A stretch of DNA of 64,000 bases from Ustilaginoidea virens. Its lineage: Eukaryota > Ascomycota > Sordariomycetes > Hypocreales > Clavicipitaceae. The DNA is taken from positions 372,001 to 436,000 of the forward strand of contig NC_057317.1 of assembly GCF_000687475.1 (NCBI RefSeq), given 5' to 3'. The notes beneath the pieces are model-generated. The model saw only the letters and a list, made by a program, of their open reading frames with translations. It did not search any database and was not told the origin of the DNA. Position numbers and translations under genes: made by a program. Of this stretch, positions 48,172-57,371 are shown in pieces; position 1 is the stretch's first letter, and every line of letters begins with the position of its first letter.

Positions 48172-48830
48172 TTACCACCAGCTTGTCGTGACCCAGCGGC
48201 CGAGGCGGAGGGAAGAGATTATTAGCGACCGAGGATCGGACTGGGTAGGACAATTTTGGACCACGCTTTGCAATTCGGTTGGGACTGAGTTCGGCGCCCT
48301 CGTCTGCCTCCGCCCCCGCCCCGTCGCGAGCTTTATCGCACGGCAGGCTGCCTCGTAGGCCTCCGACCATTCTTCAGTTCCAACCTACCAGGGTCAGTAC
48401 GGGTAATAAGCAGGAAAAGATTCACTCACATCCTCTCCATAGGCAAAATCGACCTGCAATATCATATAACGTTCGATGGCTTCCCGGTTCCCAGCAGTGC
48501 GCTCAAGCTGGTAAACAGTCAATAGAGGAACACACCGCAACAGGCAGGGCAGCAGGGCACCCAAAGGCACACATGGCCGGCGAAGGGACGCACAACGGTA
48601 TCAGACACCACCGGTACCTATGGAGGTCAGAACTGCGCCACGGTATAGCTCACGACAACCTCACCTCTCTGATCGCAATACTGGACAGTCGGATCACCAC
48701 ATCGTATGCACCCGCAGCATGGCCACGGACGCGCGGCCCCCGGACCGAGCTCGAGGTTGGTAGGAGGCACTCGGGGCATAATGGCACCGCTGTATACGGG
48801 TTTTTCTCCTGGTCGTCGGGTTTCGTACAT
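48172..48830 (-). pseudogene. Repeat F3: spliced small cysteine-rich gene, one nonsense codon
   Basis: Three exons on the minus strand fit in phase. Exon 1 runs 48,779 (ATG; an alternative is 48,830) to 48,665. Intron 48,618-48,664 is 47 bp, with GTGAGG, CTGAC and TAG. Exon 2 is 48,430-48,617. Intron 48,385-48,429 is 45 bp, with GTGAGT, CTGAC and TAG. Exon 3 runs from 48,384 to the stop at 48,172. Exon 1 encodes LELGPGAARPWPCCGCIRCG. Exon 2 encodes a Cys motif ending YRCASLRRPCVP and then NREAIERYMILQ. Exon 3 begins VGTEEWSEAYEAACRAIK. A TGA at 48,601-48,603 replaces the first Cys codon of the exon-2 motif (TGT in F2). Function unknown; the Cys spacing suggests a small zinc-binding domain. 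F1 and F2 share the architecture. Confidence 0.6.
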
Positions 48831-49309
48831 AAATTAGCATTGAGGTACTAGATACTACTATAGATAGGGCCAACTGGGTATACTAGCTAGTGTAATAAAT
48901 ATATATGCATGGGTCGTAATATGCGTCCCTTTGCCTAAATGCTCTTGAGTCTTGTAGCTCAACGTTGCATTGGCAATATAATAATATCGTAGCAGATCGG
49001 GCTGGAGGCGGCGGCAGACGTGGGCGGGACGTCGCCCCCCTGTCACGATCGTAGGGTTAAGTCTGTGGGATGTAAGAAGGTTGGATTTTCTAGTCTATAG
49101 TATGCGTGGAAGCAAAGCTATATATCTGATCCTGTATCACGCGCCCTGGCCTGTGATAAGTGCCGCTAATAAGAAAAATCGATGTCTACATCGAATCATC
49201 AGCTCATTATGATAGTCTATATTCCTCTGATACAATTGCATCAGGTCTATCGCTACTTAATATCGGAATGCCAAAAATCGTCGCAGTAAGCTTTAGTTAA
49301 CTTAGGCTT
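48831..49309. other. Conserved F end, then sequence without a gene
   Basis: 48,831-48,905 is the shared right-hand end of the F repeats (ATTAGCATTGAGGTACTAG... to GTAATAAATATATATG). The rest shows no gene. TGTCACGATCGTAGGGT at 49,041 begins a 29-bp sequence repeated at 52,154. Confidence 0.5.
49041..49069 (+). repeat. 29-bp direct repeat, possible LTR end relic
   Basis: TGTCACGATCGTAGGGT plus 12 further bases recurs at 52,154-52,182 with one C/T difference. The two copies bracket the E2/F1/F2 block. A TG-starting repeat on both sides of a retroelement remnant may be the outer end of LTRs (inference); similarity is lost after 29 bp. Confidence 0.4.
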
Positions 49310-49680
49310 CTTCTGGCCATCTTAAAGGTATTCGATTGACTCTTTAAGGTGTTTAATTGCGTCATTTGAGTATATGCTTTTAACGCCTCGGTGTGAGCGT
49401 TAAGGGCTGCGATATGCTGGGGTACTATCGCGGAATAGTAAGTTGCCGCCTCAATATGGTTGACCAGAGTAATAGTAAATTCAGGCGGGACCAGCAGAAC
49501 GGTTTAAAGCAATAGAAGTTGGATGCCGGGGGATAAGTTGATTGGGGCTATAGGAAATAGGATATCTATAGAGGGTGTGTCGGTTGATACTTGGAAAGCG
49601 GGTGGTGGAGTTATAGTAAATCGTTTAGGCGTCGATTCGGTTGAGGTTTTTAATATCCTCTTTCTTTTGCTAAAGATATA

Positions 49681-49741
49681 GGAGGTTTCGGCGGGATGCA
49701 TCTTCTTCTAAGTATTAACGATAGATATTAGGCACTTTAGG
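49681..49741 (+). repeat. 61-bp duplicated target of F1 (left copy)
   Basis: GGAGGTTTCGGCGGGATGCA and 41 further bases recur at 50,791-50,851 with two transitions (AT against GC). E1 has the site only once, so it is a duplication made with or after the F1 insertion. Confidence 0.75.
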
Positions 49742-50790
49742 TGGGGAAGGAGACACCGCGGACCTCGAGCGAGTCCTTCGCTTGGCCCCGGTGGAAGGGC
49801 CCGGCCCCCTTCGAAGGCGGCTCAGCTGCCTTCAACCCCTCCCTCTTTCTTTTGAAAGGGGAAGGGGCAGGGGTGTCAGCTCGGGGGCGAGGGGACAACA
49901 GAAACGGAATCACCAATTTGGCCTGCTTTGGCGGCGCAGACTGCGCAGCAGACAGGAAGGGCTTCGATGGCGGCGTCAATAGCACCCCGGAGGTAGAGGC
50001 TGCCGGCTGCGACTCGGTCTGGGACTTCATGCCACGACCCCCCTCTCAATAAGACCCAGAAACTCAGCAGGAAGCGCAATCTGGACCACGGGAACCGATA
50101 CACGCATCACGAAGGAGTCGTCCTAGCCTTTCCGGGGAACCGAGGTTGGAGGCGCAATAGAACGATAAGCGGCCTGCTAGACCTTGTGATATTCGTCCTC
50201 ATCCACCTACCAAAGTCAGCCGATGAATCGAGAAACACCAGCAAACCGTAAGACTTACCTCCTGCCTACAGGCAACAGCTTTCTGCAATGCCAACATATT
50301 CTCCACCGGCTCACGATTCACAGCATTTCGATCCAGCTTCACCCCAATCAACTCGGAACCATATCGAACACGACGCGATTCGACACTCACAATATGACAG
50401 GGCTTTCGTTTCGACGCGCAGGCAAAACAAGCACACGCGCCCCTAACAACACTGCCCACGCCGGATGTGACGCGCATCCACCCCAGAGCCAGACCAACGA
50501 TCACAAAGACACCGATATAAGCCACCGCGCCCATCGAGGCGCTCCCACCATCCACACTTTCCCAGCCCTGCCGCCAGACCTAGTCTTGCGCGACAGGACA
50601 CCTCCTCGCAACGCATAGTGAATCCCCTTCGAGATCGAAGGGATACCATCGATAAAGGACAGTATATAGGTTTTCCTCCCGGCACTCGGGCTTCCTGTAT
50701 AGATTAGGCATAGAGGCACTAGCACTAGGCTAGATGGGGACCCAACCCCCCTAGATAGCTTAGCTAGAGTAATTAATATATATATATATA
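49742..50790 (-). mobile_element. Repeat F1 with a decayed spliced Cys-motif gene
   Basis: A 1,049-bp insertion in E2 between the two 61-bp repeats. Its right end (GCTAGAGTAATTAATATATA...) is shared with F2 and F3. On the minus strand an exon contains GACACFACASKRKPCHIV (about 50,440-50,400) and then LDRNAVNREPVENMLALQ. It ends at a canonical 52-bp intron, 50,207-50,258 (GTAAGT, CTGAC, TAG). The next exon begins VDEDEYHKV, has TAG at 50,177-50,179, and continues QAAYRSIAPP. This aligns with F3 exon 2 and exon 3 with the intron in the same place. A Pro/Lys-rich frame (49,737-50,030, KSQTESQPAASTSG) follows after a frame change. Exon 1 is uncertain. Confidence 0.55.
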
Positions 50791-50929
50791 GGAGGTTTCG
50801 GCGGGATGCATCTTCTTCTAAGTATTAACGATAGATGCTAGGCACTTTAGGATATCGTCAAGGAGTTGTTTATACACTTTGTAAACTCCTTGCTATTTGG
50901 AGTTTCTATCAAGTATGCCCTATATTATC

Positions 50930-51408
50930 CGGGGGTTCGCTCCAGCTATCACAAGGTCAATAGGGAAAAGTGCCACAATAGACAAAACACCTACCGGAAC
51001 ACAAGGACGACGAAGTAACGCACATCGAAAACACACTCCGCCAGTACCTATCGAGGTCAGCACGACACTGCAACACCGATCAAAGACACCTCACCTCGGT
51101 AATCACAACACTGCACCGATGGGTCACCGTACCGCACACAACCGCAGCACGGCCAAGGGCGTGCAGCCCCCGGACCCAACTCGAGCGTAGACGGCAGAAC
51201 ACGGGGCATCGTGATAAGAAAAAGTAGGGCAACAAATTTCCACGCACCGACACCCAGCCCTTACGGAACAGTAGGGGCACCAACAGCCATACGACCGTAC
51301 ATGGGTTTTTCCCCCGGTCCTCGGGTTTCCCATGTGAATTAGTATAGAGGTACTAGACACTAGTATAGTTAGGGCCGCCTAAGTATATTAGCTAGAGTAA
51401 TTTATATA
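50930..51408 (-). mobile_element. Repeat F2 with a truncated Cys-motif gene
   Basis: A 479-bp insertion in E2 with a 16-bp target duplication TATGCCCTATATTATC (50,914-50,929 and 51,409-51,424); E1 has the empty site near 44,780. The minus-strand gene starts at ATG 51,209 and reads MPRVLPSTLELGPGAARPWP. Exon 1 is 115 nt, the same length as in F3, and is followed by a 47-bp intron (51,048-51,094; GTGAGG, CTGAC, TAG) at the same position. Exon 2 (from 51,047) has GGVCFRCALLRRPCVPVG and is cut by the insertion boundary at 50,930. There are no stops in what remains. Confidence 0.6.
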
Positions 51409-51720
51409 TATGCCCTATATTATCTTGGCGATAATTGCGTTAAGTAAGGCATTTAAGTCCTCAGGATTAATATCGTCGGGGAGATTTTTCGTAAGAAGAT
51501 TATTAGAAGGTTGGGCGAGAGAACCTCTAAAGTTCAGTCTAGATATTAGATATTTAGGAGTCGCCTGTATAATGATATAGGGTGGTAGAGTTTTCCGATG
51601 GTTAAGAAAATATTTGGCCAGGTCGAGCTCTGCGCTTTCTTTACCGTATATCTTGGCTATATTGGGTAAGTTCCATCGAGACTTTCTCGGTGTCTGGGGG
51701 GTGGTGGAAATGTGTAAATA

Positions 51721-52355
51721 GTATAGGGTGAGACTAAGGTGAGGCGTGTGTGATCGGGTGGATCATCTCGTTGAATGCGTGAGTGGATGACTCGGTGGTC
51801 AAAGACCTCATCGTGTTGGGCTTTGATTAACGTCTATTGTTTGATTTGGTCCCGCCATTCGTATGGCCAGCGGTGGCTCGTCTGGCAGAAGACGTGCAGG
51901 CGTTGTGAGTCCAAGATCAGGTCCTTGCTCGGGGAGTGCAGGGACATGTGAACTTTGTCTGTGAATAGCCTCAAAAATCATGAAAGGGGGTCGATGACTT
52001 GTCTTTTCGTCCGCTGGACGGCCGGAGGGAGGGGTGTCGCAGGAAGGCGGTGGTGCTCTGCGGCGTTGTCTGCGGTGAAAAATAAAAATGCGTTCTGGTT
52101 CTGGTGCTGGTTCTGGTGCTGGTTCTGGTGCTGGTGTGCAATTGCTACCAATCTGTCACGATCGTAGGGTCAAGTCTGTGGGGCCTGTGACACCCCCCTT
52201 ATGCTCCATGCGAGCGTGATGCTCTCAGGCCTCTTGCTAGGTCTCCCGCATAAGGTTCAGAACCGGGGCCAGGTCGACTACCGACCCGGGCTGCCGGCGC
52301 GACTATTCACCGTCCAGGATGCCGCAGAAGAGCTTGCACCGCTAACTTCCGAGGC
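51721..52355. other. No gene recognised; minisatellite at 52,092-52,136
   Basis: Mixed composition. 52,092-52,136 is about three and a half copies of a 12-bp unit CTGGTTCTGGTG. The second copy of the 29-bp repeat is at 52,154. Nothing else is seen. Confidence 0.4.
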
Positions 52356-52685
52356 CTATATGCCGATCGCGGGGCCTAGGGAGCAGCTTAGTAGGGATTG
52401 GTACGTCGCCACTGGTCGTTTAGGGCGCGAAATGCCGACGTTAAAACGGCGGCGCGGGCCTTTTTGCGTCGCGCTCTTGGGCCGGGCGGCCTCTAGCACA
52501 GCCGTGCCTTCCTTTGCCGACTTGATTTGCGCGCGGAGGATCCGCTGCAATGTTAGATTTCCGGCCAGCCTCATGTCTATCCATACGCACGGAGAGTGCG
52601 CTTTCGCACAGCATGTGCACCCTTTACTCTTTCCGGCGCGCTCACAGGCTAGCAGATATCGGGCAAGGGTTACTTTAGGTCTCTA
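52356..52685 (-). pseudogene. Fragment H: Cys-motif protein piece related in pattern to F
   Basis: Minus-strand frame without stops from about 52,685 to 52,356. It reads TLARYLLACERAGKSKG, then CTCCAKAHSPCVW (about 52,625-52,585), then MRLAGNLTLQRILRAQ and a Lys/Arg-rich tail. C-x2-C-A-x4-P-C matches the exon-2 motif of F1-F3. It has no clear start, and the end at 52,356 is a TAG. It may be a separate, diverged member of that gene family; function unknown. Confidence 0.4.
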
Positions 52686-52960
52686 AGTTCAAGACCTGAT
52701 ATAAACGCCATAAAGAAGGCGAAAAGGGACAAATCCTCAATACTGCTGGGGGAAGAAGAGGACTAATTAAAGTCCTGGCGCCGTGGACGCCCTTGCCCGA
52801 TTCCAGACCCTAGCAGCAACTGCTAGTAATTCTAGACAAAAAAGCTCTATAAAATCGCGTAGAGCGGCTAGGACCTCCTGGAGCGCGGCCAGCGCCCCCC
52901 CCCCCCCCCCTGGAGCCTGGCGAGTTTCTGTAGAGAGGCGCCAAGGTGTGCCCATTGGCC

Positions 52961-53428
52961 CTATGAACCAGAAACTGCTCGCCAGTGCTGAGCCATTGCT
53001 TGCACTGCACCTTTTTTGCATCCACGGAGTATTTTACCAGGCATTTTGATTTTGCCTCGCTGTCGTGCTGTAAGGAAGGAGATGTCGCTTATCTGCTTTA
53101 GCGGGGCTTGAATAAAGGCGTCTTCGTTCACCCTGACGAGGGTCGAATTGCCGTTATCTGCAGGCACCGTGCCGTCTTCCTTTGTATCGTGGAAATACGG
53201 CTTTGCAGCGGCGGAGCGGAATTTGACAGGGCCGTGAGACATCTTGACGGTATAGGTTTCGCCGTCGAAAGCAAGCAACGTGACGTGTAGAGGCCGTGCC
53301 ATCCGTTTTTCTCGCCCCCGACCCGTAGTCGGACTGTACCGGTAGCTTGGGAGTAGGCGCTGTGTCATCGGTACCCTACCAGTATAATTGGCAGGTACTT
53401 GAATCGACCAAGGTCTAGACAATTTCAA
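52961..53428 (-). pseudogene. Element D: Copia fragment between integrase and RT
   Basis: Minus-strand 155-codon frame. The segment LAFDGETYTVKMSHGPVKF followed by RSAAAKPYF, then an Asp/Asn-rich stretch and ISFLTARQRGKIKMPGKI, matches what I recall of the C-terminal integrase region and linker of fungal Ty1/copia polyproteins (established family pattern; not checked by search). No RT follows. Downstream sequence is broken at a long C run (52,899-52,912). This is a Copia lineage distinct from A, B and C, in GC-rich form. Confidence 0.5.
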
Positions 53429-54065
53429 ACGATTGCGGCCTGTCCCATTCTTGACTAGTCGACGCTGAGCTCGATCGCAAAGTCCTCAATGCTGTACGAA
53501 ATATCCCTGAATGTTAGTCAGGCCATGTATCGGCATGTCCCTATATTGACCGAGCGTCGATACTGAACGCAAACCTTATTGCCCTGAAAGATCCGGGGGG
53601 CCACTATATAACTGATGATGACTTAGGACCGGCCCCCCGTCTCCCACGCGACAGGTTTCAAATCGGAGTTTGGGGCCGCATCCGGATAATAAGCGCTGGA
53701 GTGCTACGCCCCGATTTTGGCATGGAGGGCGCGTTGGCCTGCTACCTCTAGATGAGACTCGAAGAGATTGAAGCTGCTTCACGAGAAAGAAAACAGGCGC
53801 TTCAACGAGCAAGCATCAGCAGCATCAGGGGTATCAGCAGGGCAGAGACAGCTTGTGGATAGGGGTCGCATCCGGCCGTTGCGAGCAGCCAAGGCATAGC
53901 TGACTTGTCTCTTTGCGAGGCATCTTCGGGCTTTATCGGTGTCTTTACGCAGTATCGCGGGGCCGTGATATTGGCAAGCTTGGCGGCGAATCGTCAGTAA
54001 GCCGTGGATATGCGCCAAAAAAACAAGAAGCGTAGGAGCACGGCCATTGGGCCCTGCAGAGCCAT
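53429..54065. other. Decayed sequence between D fragments
   Basis: No frame with a recognisable domain; minus-strand pieces may be remnants of the same element. No gene is supported. Confidence 0.35.
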
Positions 54066-55222
54066 TTACTGCCTTGACTTCTGTTGGAATACAACCAAGG
54101 GCCTCTCGACGGCCCCGGGTTCATTGCCGACTCTCGTCTTAAAGGCCGCGATTTCTGCTTTGACGCCGCGAAGGTCCCTTTCGAGGCCCGAGATTCTGCT
54201 CTTGGCAGCCTCCAGACGGTCCTGGAGCAGTCGGGTTGCTGTCCCCGGGTACCCAGTTATACGTAGGGCGCGCGCGGGGTACAGAGGTACCAGGTGATCA
54301 CAGATAACACGTTGTTGCATTACTATGATCGATGACTTTTGGAGCGATGAAATCGTCCATCTTGCCGCTATATCGGTCTTTTGTCCTGTAGCTTCGTAGA
54401 AGCTCCGATATATTCTTGGATACATCGTTATATTGAGGTTCTGGGTAAAATTGGGGCTCGGGGGGCTGATATCCTCGATCTTGAGAGTGTTGATTGTTGA
54501 AATTCTCTCGTGGATGATTATACGCTCCCACTGGATCCTGGTGATCCTGCTGCCGTGGGGACCGGACCTCGCCGCAATTGGATAGCGAGTTGAAGGTCGG
54601 CCAGCTCCTTGGCCGTGAGGGAAGCAATATCAATAGCCTCTGATTCTAAGATCCTAGAAGGGCCCATTCATCCTTTATTGTCCAGGGATGGTGCGTTTTT
54701 CGATGTGATGGTCAACGAGGACCAAGAGGAAGCCTGCTAGCTGTAGCTTCTGTTCTGGTGACAACAGGGTGCCTACTTCATTGTTGGCAATGGTCCCGTC
54801 GCAAAAGCCATCAGCAAAGGGCCGCCGCTACTGGGCAGAGCGCTACCTCGTCTTCAACAAGGTCAACAAAGTCTGTGAAATCAATGGCATCAGCATTACT
54901 TGGCATTACGGCAATGGTCGTGTCGGATGATGTTGAGTCGGTCACGGCATACAACCTATGGCCAAGATCTATACGACGCGAACGGTTGTTATACCATCGG
55001 TCCTTTGATTCCTGTTGCTCCTTTGGGAAAGGTTTGATGGCCAACATCCTGTTTGGCTGCAAACAAAGCATTTGCGTTGACGGGGGCAGGTGAAAGGGGT
55101 CCGGTTGCGCGCGACAGAGGCATACTGACCCCGGGAGCATGATCCAAAGCGTTGAGGGCGTTGTTGTTGATTACGGTTGTGTGAACGCCCTTATCTACGG
55201 TCGGTGAATATTGCCGTACCAT
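54066..55222 (-). pseudogene. Probable gag remnants of element D
   Basis: Minus strand, several frames. VNANALFAAKQDVGHQTF (about 55,080) comes first, then AIDIASLTAKELADLQLAIQ (about 54,645-54,590), then SELLRSYRTKDRYSGKMDDF (about 54,385-54,330), which looks like the start of a Copia gag core. A coiled-coil segment LEAAKSRISGLERDLRGVK lies near 54,210-54,155 in another frame. Order and strand agree with gag upstream of the D pol fragment. The assignment is tentative. Confidence 0.4.
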
Positions 55223-55663
55223 CTGTCAATATCCTCGAGTTGTTCAAGGAATTGAATAGTCTGGGTAGTGTCGTAGATGCTGATGGATCTGCAAAGGTCT
55301 CAGGTGCAATCCACAAGAATCGATGATTCCTCGCAAAACGACTTGCGCGGAGATCCAGGTGGTTTGCTGCTCTATTACAGCGGCGTATTCGAGAGCCCTA
55401 ATAGCCGTACAACAACAAACCCAGTAAGAATATAGTAAAGTTTTGCAATGGAGGGAAACGAAAACAAGCCTTAGCCGGCACTGCAAACATCTAGGACTTG
55501 TCAGTGGCTTCCCAAAGAAGCGGATGGAAGCAAGGAAGCAAGTGAATCGGGCAGGCCACGTGACGTGACCCCTTTGTCAAACTTGAACTGGCTCGCCGTG
55601 CGAGAAGCAACGAGACGTCAAACAACCCATTCCTGCAAAGCCCGATGCGCACAAACTGAAGCC
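55223..55663. other. No gene recognised; upstream region of the tetraspanin gene
   Basis: Mixed composition. The last 150 bp before 55,664 presumably hold the tetraspanin promoter, but no specific motif stands out. Confidence 0.4.
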
Positions 55664-56683
55664 ATGTCTCGAATCGCCCCCTTGACGGCTGTTTTGGCCT
55701 TTGTCCTGGTACGTCGTCGCGATTGACGAAATATAACGGCACCAGACTCGTCCGCACGCAGGCTGGGTGGGGGGAGGCTAACGGCTAGGCCAACGACAGC
55801 TGGTTCTGGGTCTCTTCAGCGTGGCACTGTTCGTCTGCCCCTTGTCCTCGTCCCCAGGCCCAGCCTGGCCTGGCCTGGCCTTGCCCACAGTTGCCGCGCT
55901 AACCTCGCCTCGCTCGCTCGCTCGCTTCCTATGTACATAGATACGAGCACGTCAGCTCGGCAAGCCTGTCCCTGCCCATCTCGCCGGCGCTGACCATCAT
56001 CACGGTCCTGCTGCCCCTCGCGGCCGCCGCAAACGCCCTGTTCTACCTGCGGTCCGCGGCCCCCTACGGCGTCGTCGCCACAGCCCTGCAGGTCGCCCAG
56101 GGCGTGCTCACCGCCGTCCTGGCGACGCTGCTGTTCGCCAGCGCCGTGCCGTCCGCCGCCCGCGCCTGCCTGCTGTCCACGCTGTGGCAGCGCCTCTTCC
56201 GCGCCCGCGACGCCGAGTCGATCCTTCGGATCCAGGACGCCCTCGACTGCTGCGGCTTCAACACGGTGCGGGACAGGGCGTGGCCGTTCCCCGCCGACCG
56301 CGTGCCGGCGCACCAGTGCGCGGAGACGTACGGCCGAGACGCGGCGTGCGCGCGGCCCTGGGGCGCGGCGCTGCAGCGGAACGCGGGCCTGGGGCTCGGC
56401 GTGGTGCTCCTCGTCGGGCTGCTTCAGGTACGTGCGAGAGTCGGGGGTGAGCGCTGATGCCGCCGGCTGACGTTTGCTTCTTTCCTACGCAGATGGCGAG
56501 CTGGGTCCCTCGGCGTCGGGGGTTTGTCCCCATGAGAGTGCCGGGCATGGTGCACTACGGCGCCGTCGCTGCTGCGGATGAGGAGCCGGAGAGGAGCCGG
56601 CTTTTGCCGGCGGCGTCGGCGACCCAGGATACCTTGGAGGGTGGCGATGGCGTTGGTGGTGCTGGTGCTGGTGCTGGTGCTGG

Positions 56684-56718
<35 letters not shown>

Positions 56719-56741
56719 GGAATCCGTGGGCTTCCGAGTAG
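55664..56741 (+). CDS. Fungal tetraspanin, about 276 aa, four exons
   Basis: A four-helix membrane protein of the tetraspanin family, which organises membrane domains. Proposed exons are 55,664-55,708, 55,800-55,849, 55,941-56,427 and 56,493-56,741, which sum to 277 codons in phase. TM1 (PLTAVLAFVL joined to LVLGLFSVALFVC) is built across intron 1, which has a CTAAC branch site. TM2 is ALTIITVLLPLAAAANALF and TM3 is ALQVAQGVLTAVLATLLF. The large loop has the family-defining DCCGFN plus two further Cys. TM4 is LGLGVVLLVGLLQ. The cytoplasmic tail has a Gly/Ala repeat and ten glutamines (CAG repeat). The donor of intron 2 (GTCCCC) is weak, and a donor 6 bp upstream is equally in phase. The introns at 55,709 and 56,428 are normal. 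Confidence 0.82.
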
Positions 56742-57371
56742 AAGGGGGCGCCGGGAGTCCGGAAAGGAAGATGTGGAGGGCTTGATCTTGAATTGTTGCC
56801 ATCCCCAGACTGGCCTTGGCTGTGGATGTCGGTGGAATCCCGCTGTCCAACTGGTTCGCAAAGCATATTGTGGGAAATAGCTCGTTCAAAGAAAAGACAC
56901 AGAATGGTCAACCAGATTTTCGAGAGTACTCAAGACCCCTGCAGAGCTGGCTCCGAAATGGAGAAAACGTCCTCCGTAGCCTGGATCCATCTCCTCCCTG
57001 CTCCGTCGACACTGTACATTCTCCTCAGCCAGGACTCCGTACCTGGCACCCGCTCTGCTGTTGGTTGCATCAAGATGCGACGCCACACAAAGTGCGGCGG
57101 CACTGGGCTTCATGCATGACATGTATACTGCGATGCCTGCGGCGTACTCCGTAGACGGAGCCATGACCACAAATTCCCCCCCCCCCCCGTTACCCCTCCA
57201 CTGGTCCGCCGTCGCACCTTGCATAAACTAGTAGGTCAATGCATAAAATAGCCCTCGCTGGTTTCGCACACGGCTGGGCGGCCCGACGACTCTCTCCGCC
57301 TCTCCATCCCCATCACATCCCCCCCGTGCCAGGCGGGCTGTCAGCATCCACGCACGACTCGCCAACTCGCC
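56742..57371. other. Intergenic: tetraspanin 3' flank and dehydrogenase promoter
   Basis: No gene. A run of 11 C at 57,178-57,188 and a pyrimidine-rich stretch before the start codon at 57,372 are the only landmarks. Confidence 0.5.

Larger units (their letters stand above)
49310..51720 (-). pseudogene. Repeat E2: second gag-like copy, split by F1 and F2
   Basis: Its sequence is at about 49,310-49,741, 50,852-50,929 and 51,425-51,720, all similar to E1 and in the same order on the minus strand. The upstream end has QTPRKSRWNL and ATPKYLISRLNFRGSLAQPS near 51,690-51,510. The downstream end (49,504-49,701) has KRKRILKTSTESTP and IDILFPIAPINLSPG. Several differences from E1 are transitions. The zinc-knuckle end of E1 is not present here. 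Confidence 0.6.

Noticed and set aside
56184..56548. Alternative frames overlapping the tetraspanin main exon
   Set aside because: Only the frame with DCCGFN and four hydrophobic helices is consistent with splicing and a known family.
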